Shown: piece after piece, positions 46,558 through 60,400 of the stretch
How positions within the stretch are numbered: the stretch's first letter is position 1
Layout: every line of letters begins with the position of its first letter
DNA from: Colius striatus
Lineage: Eukaryota; Chordata; Aves; Coliiformes; Coliidae
Length of the DNA stretch: 64,000 nt
Reading direction: 5' to 3'
NCBI RefSeq assembly: GCF_028858725.1
Contig: NC_084774.1
Span: 10,948,001 to 11,012,000, forward strand
Translations under genes and position numbers: made by a program
Notes under the pieces: generated by a model
The model's input: only the letters and a program-made list of their open reading frames with translations
Told to the model about the DNA's origin: nothing
Database searches by the model: none

Positions 46558-47650
46558 GGCTCAGCACTGTCCTCTTCCCCACCACCAAAAACTCTCCTCT
46601 GTAGAGCAGGGAGGTCAGAGAGACAGCATAAAGCCAACTATGGTAACAGAGTAGTACAAACCTACCAAGGGAATTCTGTCCAGAATGGGAATCTTGCCTG
46701 ATTCTTAACAGCTCAGCCCCCTTTTTCCCTTGGGAGCAGAGCAAGTAGCCTGTCCTCAGAGCTGTGGCATTTCCAGAGCACGGGTGGTACTGCCGGGAGG
46801 GAGCCGCGCTCACGGCCCGTCCTGTGCTCTGATTCTTTCCAATGAACACAGCAGAGAGAAGAGCTTGTTCTGAAAATCCAAAGCTTTTCTATTAGTTGCA
46901 TGCTGTGCTTAATACCCTTGATAATTAAACAGTTGGCTGGTAGAATACATGTTGTTTTTCCTAATTGCTCGGATCTGGGCAGTGTGTTTGGCAGTCAGCT
47001 CTCAGCCAGCCAGGCGTTTCCTGCAGCTACAGAAGCATTGCGTGCAGCACAGACAGCTTTGGAGATGCTCTCAAGAAGGCTGTTGGGGACACAAGATTGC
47101 TTCCCCCAGGGGGTCATCCCTGTGTTTTCCCATGATATTTTCTGGTTTTAGAGGCCAGTTGTGGACTCAAGAATTCTGCCCACGCATATTTCTGCTGGCT
47201 CTTGTAGGTCCTGGGATGACAGTAGGTTGGCCCACACAGGGCAGCCTGTGGCCATTTACCAGCCCAAGCCAACATAAGCTCATTCCTAATTTGTTATTTT
47301 GAAAACACTATTATAGGCATGCAGGGAACAGAATTTCTGGGTCACCATGTCCACTTTGGGCTTATCCCAGGCAATCATGACTTGGGCTTTCTCCATAAGC
47401 TTTATGGTTGAGAGTAAGCAGGTGTGAAGTGCATCTGTGGAGCAGTTTTAGTTGTTTTGAGGTTCAGTGACAGCAGAGTCGCTTCTAGAAACTGCTGCTT
47501 GAGTTGGTGTCACTCTAGCAATTCAAACCCATGAAGTTTTCAAGCAGACATTGAGCTAGGGAACTGAGATTTCATGATGTAGTTAGTTGAGAGGAGGATG
47601 AAGTTTACATCAAAACTCATTTTATGTTACGGAAGCAATCAAGACCCATC

Positions 47651-47683
47651 CCAAAAGCAGGGAGGACCCCAAAAGCAGGGAGG
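47651..47683. repeat. Two-copy 18-bp tandem repeat
   Basis: CCAAAAGCAGGGAGG occurs twice with an 18-base period. It is a small local duplication of no evident function. Confidence 0.75.
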
Positions 47684-48800
47684 TCACATACACAGTGGGA
47701 AGGCAAGAGATGAAAGAAGCTTCTGCAGTTTGCATGACAGCTTGTGATAGGAAACCAAATTGTTCCATCTTCTCTGTGTAGGAAGGACATTTCTGGTCAC
47801 AGGCATCCTCTATGTCCCAGGTAACAGCTTCAGTAACAGCCAGTCTTGTAGCATTAATGACAGATGTGTTAAGTTACCCTCCAAGACAAATGTCCTGGGA
47901 GTGACTGATGGGCCAGTAGCCTTCTCCTAGCCTGCTGGTGCTAGGCACAGGGAAGAGAGCTGCAGCCACCGTGTAGTCACCCACATGCAACTATTTCCAG
48001 CCTGTCCATGTCTTGAGATGAGCTTTGGCATTGTGGGCAGCCCTCTGTGGGCACTGCCCTGCTCATTCATAGCCAGAATTGCCTGGATGTGGGCAGATGC
48101 ACATTTTCTGCTGTGCTGCACAGGCTCCATGTGACTAATGCAAAGGAAACAAGGAGTGTTTGACCCTTGTTAGTGTAATAACTTCAAGTGATGCCCACCC
48201 ATTGCCTGAACAGTCTTTTACACTTGCAGGGCTCTGACAAAGAGGGTTGTGTTCTTGTTGTATATGATTAACTAAATCCTGTGTTAGATGTAACATGCTG
48301 AATGGGGAGCTGAGTGCACTATTTGCAAAGATAAAGGACGTGCAACTGTACAGGCACAGGCAGTGCCTCTGCTGTGGTGTTTTCTGAGAGGCTGGTTCCT
48401 GTGTTTATCCTGTTTGTGACTGTAGTACTTATGGTACATACTTGAAATTTGAAAAATCCCTTTGTTTGGCATTCCTCAGGCTTCCCACATGGAAAAAGGG
48501 TGTGTGGGGATGGGAGTGTATGTGGCTGTGAACACAGTGTGCTCTCTGCTGCTTGCATTGCCCAGGCTCACAGGGGCAGCAGTGAGGGAAGGAAAAGTCA
48601 CTAGCCTGCCTAAGAAGAATTGCTTGGCTACCACAGCTGTGGAGGAGAGGCTCTGTACATCACTCATCAGGAAAGTTCCCCAGGGATTGAGTTCTCCTGT
48701 ACAAAAACTCTTCCCTGCCTCCACCTTACCATTTAGACTTGCTTAGACACCACTTTTTTCCCCCCACTGTTTCCACTTGTCTCTGTTCTCTTGAACCAAG

Positions 48801-48856
48801 ACCACATACATCAAAATATTAAAAGGATGAACTTCTTACAAGATGAGGAGATACAG
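48801..48856 (+). CDS. Second coding exon of the unidentified gene (residues 39-57)
   Basis: A pyrimidine-rich stretch ending ACCAAG is followed by 56 bases encoding DHIHQNIKRMNFLQDEEIQ, with the first base of the Asp codon supplied by the exon ending at 42329. The donor is CAG followed by GTAAGT, a consensus match, and leaves phase 0. The peptide is charged and could begin an amphipathic helix or coiled coil. I do not recognise it. Confidence 0.5.
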
Positions 48857-51800
48857 GTAAGTCCCCAAGACTTCACATGGTAATCCATTTCAGCATCGTC
48901 TGTCTCCTCTGCACATCATCTAACACTATTTTTATTACTCATAATTTTTCAAATGGAGCAGTTTGAGCAGCTCAATTTGATTGCAAATGCTTTTGAAGAT
49001 TGACAGGAACACCACTTAAACGGTCACATTCCAGCACAAGCATACCTTTCACTTCAGATACCGGGCTAAAAATGATATATTGTGGTGGTTTTCCAGGTTT
49101 GCTTTCTCCTACAGCATCTGTATATTATATGGCTGCAGCCATTAGAAATGAGTGATGCCAAAACCAGACAGAGCCTGTGCTCTTAATTGTAGGGGCCATT
49201 TGCTCTGCTGATGACAGACAGTGAGTGCCTGTGTACACTGACTTCACCCTGTTCACGTGTATCTGTGGTTTTGCTGCAGTGTTTGGTATTGAGGCAACTG
49301 AGAACAGACCTTTTGCACCATCTGTGGCATTTTTTTTCCAAGTGGTAGATGAGCAGGTGCTCAGACAAATGTGATGTCTTTGAAGTGAATGGAGAGGTGC
49401 CCTCAGGAATTCATGCCAACTTCAGGAACTGGTCTAGGAAACATATTAGACTCCAAAAGGTTCTTCATCTCACCCTGTTGTGGCTGTGTCTTAGCTGAGA
49501 TTGCTGCCCACAGCACAGCCTCTTCCAAGTACATTCACTCAGGGGTGGAGTGTAGAGGTGAATGTGATATAGCTGCCTGTGCAATTAACTGCCCCAATAT
49601 GAGTCCTTTGCATCTAGCAGTAGCTCACCATGTCATAGTGTGGTGTTCATTAACACACAGGGCATCATTCTTAATGGGTTTATGTTGGTGTAAATATTCA
49701 GCATGGCTTAGAGGAGCCAGTGGGATTTGGACAAGTGTGAGATCTATACCATCTGCTTTCTGAAAGTGCCATTAGGACTATATTTTGTGAGTTTTTCTCT
49801 GTGAGTGTTTGGGTGCCTGTGTATGCATGTGGTCAGTCTCTTTGGTAATGTCATCACCTGTTTGCTAATGGCTGCAATGCAGAGCACTGCTGCACTTGGC
49901 AGCTGCTTTCCTATGAACACCTTCACTTCTGAATATTACTTTGCAAATCCTAAGGAAAGCCACCCTGACAGCTCTGATTGTCCCCATTTATAAAAATGTC
50001 TCTTAGTACCTAATCCTTACCAGCCATTTCATTGTTAAAAAGATTGAACTATCATCCCACACAAATACCAACCTGTAACTGATAAATGTTAGACCAGAGT
50101 CCTGCAAGGAAGGAAAATGCCAGGGTGCATGGGACATTGTATTCTCTGGAGTTTCGTGGCCAATATGTTTAGAACTCTGTCTCATTTTTCTTCTGTATGT
50201 GAATGTGTCCCCTCCCCCAGCTCAGGCTCAGCTGCTTTTAACTCAGAAGTGAAAGTGAAGCATCTTTTGTTTTGCTTTTGAAATCTTTCTTTTTAAATTC
50301 TGCTGGAGTCACAGGCTAAATTTATCGTTGATTTTGGACTATTTACAGCACAAGGATTTTAATAGCAAATGTTCACTGAAAACTCCAAACACAGTCCCCA
50401 GACATGGACAATTTAAACTCTTTGCTACCGTGTCTTGTACTAATACCAGCTTTTTCCCATGGACCAGCATCAGCCAAAGACATGATCTAACCGAGGTGCA
50501 CTTTGAGTCAGACTACAGCTCTCTCAGAAGAGCAGACTGCTTGGCTCACATATTTAGGAGGCTTTCATGAAAAGCCATTTGTATTTTCAAGCATCTTTGG
50601 GTTTTATCAAGTCTGCTTTGAAAGGTGTGATTACACCCCAACATATGTTTTAAATTAAGCCATTTTGGCTGACAGGAGTCTAACGTAGAACACATTTAAG
50701 TAGCTTGAGTTACAGTCAAAGATCCCCACGAGACTGAGTTTGGCCAGCTGAACACTTGCTAAAGGATGACTCATTTAATCTTTGTCAGCATGCTAGATGG
50801 TGCATGTTAAACCATACAAGTGGATATGTCTAACAGTAAAGCTTTGTCCAGACCAGCTCCTGGTGTGGGGCACTGCTGCCAAGCAGCCCTGCCGAAGCCC
50901 ACGGGGTGGTTGGACGCCTCTTCTTGCCCCTGAGCCAAGGTGGCAGCAGCCCAAGCCATGGGGGTGGTACATCAGGTCAGCACGTTTGTTCATGTCACTT
51001 GCTGCAACTGCTGAGCTATTGCACACAAGATCTGGGAAGGCAGGAGGGTCTAGAGAAAGTGATTAAGCAAAGACACGGGGGCCTAAGGAAATGTCTTGGT
51101 TAGCTGAGATTTTTGAGCCATGGTCTGATATGTCACCTGAAGCTGCCAAAACAGAGTGGAATGAGCCTTGGCCCTTCCTGGATGTGGCAGGGAGCTGCAC
51201 ACTGTACTTTCCCACCCATTTGGCATCCGTGCTGCAATACAGCCATCTGAGTGATGCCTGTAGCTTCAGGTGTCTGGCTTTTCCTTGCTGTTTCTTGCTC
51301 TGTCTGCTGTCCTTTAGTAACAAGAATTCTGCAGTCTCGCTTATTTTACATCTTCACTTAAACAACAACCAAAAAAAGAGGATATTTTTCTACATGGACT
51401 TGGTTTTTCATGCATTTTTTGTCCTGAGCAGGGAGCTGAGGTGAGGAGGTGTGAGGCTGCACAGTGATGCTGTGAGGTACTTGTCCTGCGATGGCACTGC
51501 CCTACTCTCGGGGCAGGATCCAACATCGAGAGAGCAGCAGTACAGGCTGAAGAGCAGGTCTCTGTGTTTGATCCATAGCTGCTGGTGTCATTGGAGAGTC
51601 TTCTGCTGACACTAGAATGCAGAAAAAGACTCTACAGTGCTCTGAAGAAGCAGGAGTGGTCTGTGGGATGAGGATCTGTCCTATCTCTCCTCATTGCCCA
51701 GGTGAAAGGGGTGAGAAGACAGTGCCAGGTCCCCTGTGGCAGTTGTTCCCTTTGCCACAGGCACCTTGTCATGCTAGGAGCTGACTGGGAAACCCACCAG

Positions 51801-52836
51801 CAACAAAGCATGGAGATCCCCAGAGTGCTGTCTTCATCTTAGGGAGGGGATCTTCTGGTATCTTTTACCTTTAAAACACTTTATTAAGGAAAAAAAATGA
51901 GCTTCAGGGGCTGGAAATGGAAGTCAGGCAGGGGGATGATTTCAGAGGAGAAAAATGCTCCTGAACCTCTCTGCTCTTCCCAGGCAAAGGAGCTGCCAGC
52001 CTTGATGTGGCATGTCATTCGTCAAGCTGTCACCCCAGGGCCTGGAGATCATTCTGCCGGGGTTGGTTCAGCCAGGAGGGAGCGTGGGGCACACCTGTAA
52101 CCTTTGCCTCCCAGAGCTGTCTGTTGGTTGTCCCCAAGGCTTGCTTTTGACTGCAGATATAACAATAGGCTGCGGGGGAGGTGGGGAGGGGCAGTGGATT
52201 TCAGTGGGTGCTCATAGCTGCAGGGGTAGGAGCGGGGAGCGTGGGCAGAGTGCCCTGGAAGCCTTGGCTCCTCTCTGCTGGGTGTGTTATAGCCAAAGGG
52301 GCACTCTGCCATTACAGCACAGCCCATCTCTGCCATGGGAGTCCTGGCATGAGCTGAACCCAGACCCACAGAAGATTCAGTTTTGGGGAGGGGTCCTTGG
52401 TGCTGCACTTGCTCATGCTGTGTGTGGTTGAGAGCTGCTTCAGAAGATTGCTGGTCACCTTTCTGGGATGCAGAGCACCTCCCACACCTGCCAGGAGACA
52501 GCTCTTGCCTAAAGGTTGGGCTTGCCAGGTTTTGTTTTGAAGTAATTCTTCCTCTCCCCATCAAGTAAAGACCTGGATGTGCATGTTCACATTTTTAATG
52601 CTAGTTTCCAGATTTGATAGCAGCTTAGTCTGTGTGGCAAAGCACAAGAGTCCATCCCCTGGCTGTGTCCAGGCAGGACAGCAGATATCCAGCCCATCAG
52701 GGCAACAATGGGCTGCACAGGCTCTGTGTTTGCTGGCAATTTGAGCTGCAATATGCTAGCAGAGACAATAGCTAGGCAGGAGGTGAAAAACACACCTGGT
52801 AGGAAAAGCAAGTGGATGCCAGCCCTTTTGAGGGAA

Positions 52837-52864
52837 CAAGTATCTGTGTGCAAGTATCTGTGTG
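52837..52864. repeat. Two-copy 14-bp tandem repeat
   Basis: CAAGTATCTGTGTG is present twice without a gap. It is a minor local duplication. Confidence 0.8.
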
Positions 52865-55800
52865 GAGGGAGTTGTCTTTAAACCAGGGTAAAGGCTTATC
52901 AGGCCTCTTAAGTCCCGCTCTTCTTGGTTATTGTGTAATTTATACAGTACTTCAAAGGCATCAAGGCACTCTGCAAGCAAATACTAGGGAAGAATCCACT
53001 CCTCACAAGGTCTGCAATATGACCTTACAAGCATTAAATCCCTGACTCTCCCTTTTTGCTGTAACCTGGAACCCCTTCCTGCTCCAGAAAGTCTCCTGAG
53101 TTCTCTTTTCCTTCCCTTCATCAGTTGCTTTATTCTTATTGCACATAAATTTCTAGATTAGAGCAGACACTGTCCTTTCTGATATATAAGAGTCTGCTGC
53201 CATGTATCAAGGAATCCATTTCACTTCTCAGCCACTGCAGTTACAGGTATTTTACTGCTTTTTTCCTCCTTTTTTTGTGGGTTGGGCTTCATTTCTTTTT
53301 CAATTTTCTTTTGACCAGCTCACAGGGAAGTGGAAGCTGGGTGATCCCTCTTATTGCTTCAAAACAAAAGCTGCACTATTCCTGATATCAAGGCTGTAAT
53401 GTTTGCCGAGGATCAAAGGAACCTTTTCAAACATCACTGTTACCGTTAAGAGGTGGCAGCCGCATCCTGAATAACCAGCCCTTCCATCTGAGGCAGCAGG
53501 CATTGGTGACTGGGATGCACTAAATCCAGCAGCCTGGGCTGCACATCAGTGACTTTCTGGTCAATTTGGGCAGCTCAGTTCTTGTAGCTGAGTTTTTGGC
53601 TTTAGCAAACCCTTAGGGAATGATTTGACCTTTAGTATGAATTTAGATCGGTGTGGTGACTTTTCTAAGTCCTGCCTGCCAGAGGCCTCCGGGTCACAGT
53701 GCTCCATCCTCAGAGCACTTCCAGCTCCCAGCACACTCCCTGCAGTGGGGGAGAAGGGATGTAATTATTAGTTTCAGGGGAAAAAAAAAGCTGGATGTAA
53801 ACTGGGTGTAAAAATAACAATCTGCTTGGGGCGTGGGATTGTTCCTTGTGCCTACTATGCATGTAGAGATGCTTCTGCTGATATAAATGGCACCACCTAA
53901 AGTACTGGTGGAGGACAGCAAATTAGCTTTGCACATGTCCCAGATGGGAATGTTTCTGCCACTGTATAAATGGTTAAAGTAGAAGAGCTGCTCTCTTTGC
54001 TTAGATAAACAGGGTCCCTGTGTGCAGAACTCGCAGCCCCCGGTCATAATCGCTTTCTGATCTCTGGTTATAAAAATGATAGATGGAATGTAAACTCCAT
54101 AAAGATTAGTAAACACCAAGAGAGTAGAAAAAATATTGAGAAGAGTTGTAAGGTTTTTCTGCATTCCTGAGGAATTCTGCAGGGATTCCTTTTCTCTGGT
54201 GGAGCTTGTGCTGTTCCCCAGCTCATCCTTCAGACTTGTTGTCTGGGAACAGTGGAGACGTCCATGGAGGCTTTTCAATTCTTTTTAAAGAAGTCTGGCA
54301 TGGATTCACTGTGCCCCTGTATAAGTGACATGACAGTTTGTTCACCTTGATTTCTGAAGCTGTAAAGCAGGGTAAGGGGATGCACATACTTGTCAGAGAA
54401 TTTGGGGATTTACTGCTGGCTGGGATGGTGCCATGGTGTTGTCAGGGAAGGAGCTCTGGCTGTGAGCATCGTTGTTATGTGGCAGAACAGCAAACCTCTG
54501 TCATTCTAGCCATTTCAATGTATTCACATTGGATCCTTTTCTTCTAATCTTTTGCATGCACAGCAGTGCTTCTGAACACAAGCTGTTGATCTTGAGTGTC
54601 TGATGTAGCATGCCTGATTTTCAGAAAGTTCATAGCTTGCCTGAAATGTGACCATTTTACAGGGGCCAGTTTGGATTGCCAGTTCCATCTCTCAGAAAAA
54701 AAACCCAAACTTGGTCTGTGTGAAATACTCTGGGGTCAAAAAATGTGAAGGTGGATCTTCCCAGAAACTGAATAGTTGGGAACTGGGTTGGGAAGAGTTG
54801 CAGCCTTTGAAAACTTCAGTCTGTTGCACACACGGGGAATTTGCTGTGTTTGAAGGAAGTTTCTGCTAACTGGTGCCAGCAATGGAACTGGGAGGAAGGA
54901 GAAAGACATTCAACTTAGGCTTTACCCACACCTGTGAGTTAGGATATTGTTGGTCTTGAGATCCATCAGTATTGGTGCATTTTGAGGTTGGTGATAGATT
55001 GGAGGAGGTTAATGATTGATTGCTAATGCACAGTAGGTGGTAAAATAGAAGAGCTAAACCTCTGGCTGGCTCCTGCTTCCTGCTCCCTGGGTGTGAGGGG
55101 CTGAGATCCATGGGGGTCCTGGGCAAACTGCCAGCAGCAATTCACCAAGCTTGTCATCTCACGGGGCTCTGCTTTGGGGAGGCTTTGGATGCAGCTCAGC
55201 AGGAGACATGTTCCCATCCTTTGGGGCTTGATGGGGCAGAAGGTGAAGGTCCCACATCCAGCTGGTGCAGGTGGTTGAGTGGGGCAGGGCAGATCTACTG
55301 GGAAGGAACCCATTGAGCAGTTGTGGGGTGATTAAACCACCAGTGCAGAAGCCATGGCTGGGCTGTAAGCTGAGGAGTGTGGGGGAAATGAGGAGGTTGT
55401 TTCATCTACACTTCTGCAGGATTTTCCCGTGTACCTCCCACCCTCTGCAGGGCCTTTGGACTATGTTCAGAGCAACTGTGGCAGGTTGAAGAGAATGCTC
55501 CAGGGACAGAGTTGGGCTTTCATTTAATAGGAAGGTGTTTGTGGGATGTTGCCAAGATGGTGTTTTATTGCAAATTACCAATGCAAGCTCCATCAGAGAC
55601 CACCCAGATCTCACCCTGAGAACATGGCTGTTCTTTGAAACTCCTGTCAGGAGATCCCAGTGCCAGTTTGTCCCTGCAGTAGGTAAAAGCTGCCTATCCT
55701 CTGCTCCTGCCAAGTGCTGTTACATGACTCTCTTTTTTTCAGTTATCTTTGGAGAGTGTTTTACCTCTCCAAGTGTCTCACATCTCATCTGCTCTGTCTG

Positions 55801-57099
55801 CAGTGCTATTGTATCTGTCTTACAGCTGGGAAACTGGGGTGTTTGCAAACAATTCTTCCAAGACCATGTAGGAAACTCATGAAAATCAAGGACTCAATCC
55901 AGCACCCAAGTAAGCACTTAAAATACTTTTGGCTTTTTCTCATTTGCTGCTGGTTACTGCAGCTGATTTCTCTTTCCTGCCTAGCTCTGCTATCCCTGTT
56001 GCAAATCTGGATTTGGCTGGAGACTACTTCAGCAGAACATTTGAGGTTTTGCCCTAACGAGATCTGTAAGGCCAGCTCAGCCAGCACAGCCCAGGCATGC
56101 TCCAAGAATGAAAAACTCTGCTGTAAGTGCATTGACCTGTCTTCCTCTCCCATGACATGGATAGATCCCTTTCAGTTCTGGCTCAGTGGCACTCCACTTT
56201 GCTACACATCATTGCTTTTAATCTTAGGAGTTGCTGTCTTACATCAGCCAGGGTTGGATGACCCTTTCAACAACTTCTAGTGCTTACCTGTGTTAACAGC
56301 CTGGTACAGGGAGTTGTGCTCCCAGATGTCTGACTTGTGCATTCTTACAGGGAGGGCTGTTTAAATAGCTTTGAAAAAACCCAAACCAAGTAGTAAAAAA
56401 ATTGTTTACACCCTTTTTTAGAGCTGGGTCAGTTCCCTATTCTGCTTCACAGCCTGGGTCCACAAATGGAACCTTCTGTTGCCACAAGCAAAAGGGGAAG
56501 AAGGGCAGAAACAGATTAGACCAACACTGCTGCCAAAGACAACATGTTGTCAAACCCCAGGCTCGGTCCCTCCCGTGTGGGCAGCAGGTCTCCCCCGTTC
56601 TCCCCAGCCCTAAACACGAACAGCAAATAGCAAGAGACGCTTCCTCTCCCAAAGCCAGCGAGTGCCTGTAATAACAAGGGTTTGATAAACACCCCAAAGC
56701 ACTTAATCTGCTTTTTCAGTGAGCTGCAGGCCAGGGAACAGCCAGGGAGACATTAAACAGCAAACACAGAACAGATTGTCATTAACTCAGAAGCCTTGTG
56801 AGGCTGGCGCTGCTGCGTGTGGCGGGCTCACTTTGGAACAAAGTTGGGTTTAGTGCAAGTTCTAATCTTGGGATCAAGTCAAGGCTTGTCTAGAGAAAGT
56901 GTATGTGCCTTTGTTAGCATGCAAATCACACACCCTCCTTATTAGACCGTCTCTGCCTCTCTCCCTCTAGAGGGGTTTAATAGAAGCAGGCAAGAACTAA
57001 TTAAATTCCTTTATTCATACCTCATGCTTGAAGTGCAGAGCTCAAGGCAGGAATGCCAATGGGCACACACCCATACCCTTTCCAGAAGGAGCATGGCAT

Positions 57100-57480
57100 G
57101 CCTGACCTTCACCTCATTAGGGAAGGAATAAATCCCCTAGCATGAAGATGAGGATGCCAGGCACTATATGCATAAATCACATAGGGAGTTTCTGAATGGC
57201 TTTCATCTTGGGAGTCCTTAAAAGTTCAGAGGTATGGATCAATCCAGAGAGGATACCTTTCAGCAGTAATTCCACATCTGAAGCTCTTTAATAATGTGGC
57301 TCCTTTAAATAAAACTCTATAAGCCCAAACCAGCTGAAATGGCAGCATACAATCAAGTTAATGACTTTAATTGCTATAAAATTACCAGATGGTGTATTTG
57401 TAATTTTAATCTCCTAATCCACAAAGTACCCTTTTCCCTTTAGTGTTCATAAAGAAAGTAAAATAGCTTTTGGTTTCCTT
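57100..57480. promoter_or_regulatory. Candidate AT-rich conserved regulatory element
   Basis: This stretch has low CpG content and little simple repeat, and is dense in homeodomain- and MEF2-like motifs such as TTAATGACTTTAATTGC and TTTAAATAAAAC. This texture is typical of vertebrate conserved non-coding elements. Conservation itself cannot be seen from one sequence, so the call is a guess from composition. Confidence 0.25.
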
Positions 57481-60400
57481 GCCAGGTTTTCAAGGATCTT
57501 TGAAAGCTGAGGAAAAACCTCCCACAAATAGCCCAGCTGTGGTTATGAGGTTTCTTTCTTCTTTATGTAAAAGATCATCCTTGATATGAATGTGAAGTAT
57601 TTAAAAGCAGTAATGGGATCTATCCCAGCAAGCCAGCCATTCTGAGTTTGAAAAGTCTTCCTTCATTACCTGGATGACTGTACAAAGGTGATGCCCAACA
57701 CAAACCTTCCTAAAAGTGCTGAGGAAATTGGAGGTTATTGCAGAGGAAGAAAATCTCCTGCTGAAAACCAAGATTCAAAGAATGAACCCAGGACTGTTCT
57801 TTGTTATGTTTCCAGCTACCTTGCTTGAAGTAGTACGGCTGCAAAACCTCACTCAGAATTTTGCAGTGAAGGATTCCAAAGTGCTTCCTCATGTATATAA
57901 ATTCCTGCCCTGCAGGGATGCAGCTATTCTGCACGCCAGCTCATCCTTTGGGATGAACCAAAGTCCTCCACTTTAGCAGGGTGGTTTGTACAAAGGCTGC
58001 TCTAGCAGCCTGCCACAGCCTTGCAGAACCTCTTGGGCTGCCCTGTGTGTGAGAGCTGGTGCTGGCTTTTCTATCCTCCAGCCCCTGGAGCTGAGTTTAG
58101 GGACTGTTGTGTTTCTGAATGGTGTGAATCCTGTCAGTTTTTGTGCTCTCTGTTAATCACCTGGAAGGCAAATTGGAGAGGCTGTGGAGAATATGTGGGG
58201 GTCTCACTGAAGTTTATTGGACCTACACAATCAAACAGGGCTTAGCTGATAAATCCTACATTTGGGGGTTGAGCATCTCACCGTTTTTATTGTCTTCATA
58301 CCCCATAACTGCTATTTCTTTTCACTTTGAGTTGATGAAGGGAGGCACAAAGAAAGTTAAGTGATACATCCAAGGTCGTGCAGGAAACTAGTAAAGAAAG
58401 GACTTGAGTCTCAGTTCTTGACTATGGCATCATCTTTCCCTGTGATGTTAGAAATGGGCTCATAGCTCTTCTATTTTGGAGAAGGCTCCTATTTTCCATC
58501 TCTTCCTACTTGAGGGGAATTGCTTTTAAGTGCAAAATAGCTAGCTGTCCTATTAGCTGTCCCTATTTAGCTACAGCAGGAATAATCTGCATGGAAAAAG
58601 CTCAGATGCTTTCCCAAATAGGAAGTAATTTAGATTTCAGATTAATGGCTGTGACAATGGAAATATGTAAAATCTTTTCCTGACACAGAGCCCAGAGCTG
58701 GTTCTTATCTATGACAGCCACAGATGTGAACACTCACTGGTGCCACACACAAGGGGCAAACACTGATGAAAGGCACAAATATCCCCTGGCCACAGCACAC
58801 CCAGACTGGGGTGTGCTTTAGAGGGGCGAGTCAGCTGTTACTTGTGAACAGCTTCAGAAAGGGCTACAGGCAGCCTTTTCAGGAACAGGCTCTGCTGACC
58901 AGAGCCCAGGATGGACAGCAGGATGTTCAAGTACCTCATGCAGTGCAGCTGGCCCATCTTTTACCAGCCAGTCATGCAATATCATAGCCCAAACTGAGCT
59001 CTGCCCTGCAGCAGCTGTTCTGTTGGCAAATCTGGTGCTGTTTGTTTCAGAGCTAAGCCAGGTACCTCTGCAGGATCCAGAGACTTGCAGCAGCCCTTTG
59101 TTGTGCACCTTGAGCCCGTAAGGAAGGAGATCCAAAACTTCTCTGACCTTTTGCTTTCACCAGGAAAGCAAGGCCTTAGCTGGCTGAGGCTTATCACTGC
59201 AGAGGACATGGTTATGGCTCACATCCCACTTGGAGATGAAAGCCCACAGGCAGGTGTAGAGAGCCAAGTAATCTGGTAGCCACAATACAACAGAGCTCAG
59301 TGGTTACCTTGTAGGAGCTACACAGTGCTCACTGAGCTATGCCCAGTCTTTCAGCTGGAATGCTTGGACAGCTACTAACATCCCTTCTTCTTTAATAAGT
59401 GAAGAAAAAACATCAAAGGGCACATTGTCACTCTCACTTTTTCTGTCTCAGATATAGCAATTGCTCTCTCTCACATCTGAAGTGGGGATTTTGGGAGCTT
59501 GGTGTGCTGGACAGAAATAGAGGAGTCTGAATTCTGAGATCATCTTGACAAAGGAGATAATTTTTTGCTTTTCCCAAGTGTTTGAAATAGGTGAGAACTC
59601 TTGATGTTGCAAGTCGTGCTCTCTTGCAGGTGCTCTGCCCCTGACCCCACTCAGGGAAATGAATCCTACGCTAGAAATAAAAGCAAGAGTGAGAAGTAGG
59701 GAGGATCAGGGCATTAAGTCATTCTCTCTGGGACCTATAAATCCTCAGTTCTGGCAGTGAAAGGAGCTTTGCAAAAGGAAAATTAAGGGTTGAGTGGACA
59801 GCTGGGATAGAGGGAGCCAGCACAAGGAGTGAGCCCAAGCTTGGAGTAAAGAGAGTACTCTGCTGCTGTCAGCTGCAGCTTACAAAGGCATCACTTTAGT
59901 TTCCCCTGCTGTCACAGTCCTGTGGGTGGGACGGGGCCAACCTTCCTGGGGACAGCAGAACTCCAGTCTGGGGCTTTCTTTGCAGGCCTCTGCTCAAGCA
60001 GAAGAAGATGTCTCTTTTGTGCAAGCCTTAAGCTCTACATGGTCAAGGGCATGTACCTGGGCAATTGCAGAAGAGGAATGGTGTGTGTGCAGTGCCAGGG
60101 AGCTCATGGGGAGGGAAGGGATGGGGTGAGAGGCCTGTTCAAGTCAGGTGAGGATCTCTGTCAGTGCCTTTCCTCGTATCCCACAGTTCTACTGGTTTTG
60201 TCTCACACCAGTGGTTTTAATTTGCTAAAAACTGGGTTGTGGAGCAGAGGGGCTGCTGAAGCCTGGGCATGGAGTGCTTCTTGCTTTGCATTGCATGAAA
60301 GCTCTCCACATTCCCCATGTGTTCCGCTCACTGATAAGGTTAATGGCATAAAGCAAGTGATACCAAATGCATTTTAACAGATGACTGCAATTTGCACTCA

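Larger units (their letters stand above)
42330..48800 (+). other. Putative 6.5-kb intron of the unidentified gene
   Basis: The interval holds a GTGCT microsatellite at 45247-45270, a minus-strand CR1 fragment at 46331-46557 and a two-copy 18-bp tandem repeat at 47651-47683. AT-rich DNA at 43690-44060 carries several TAATTG/TTAATT motifs of the type found in enhancers. I found no additional exon with matching phase. Confidence 0.4.

Noticed and set aside
53694-54278. Minus-strand frame of 194 codons
   Set aside because: It has no ATG at its start, no recognised domain and no splice context. One frame of this length is about what chance would give in 64 kb.
55714-56280. Plus-strand frame of 188 codons with a good acceptor at 55741
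   Set aside because: The frame has no ATG start. In the phase needed to follow the exon at 48801 it meets a stop with no donor before it. The translation is Leu/Cys-rich and not protein-like.
59917-60147. Exon-like segment between TGCTGTCACAG and GTGAGG
   Set aside because: The splice sites are reasonable, but phase 0, required to continue the unidentified gene, is closed by a stop. The other frame resembles nothing known.
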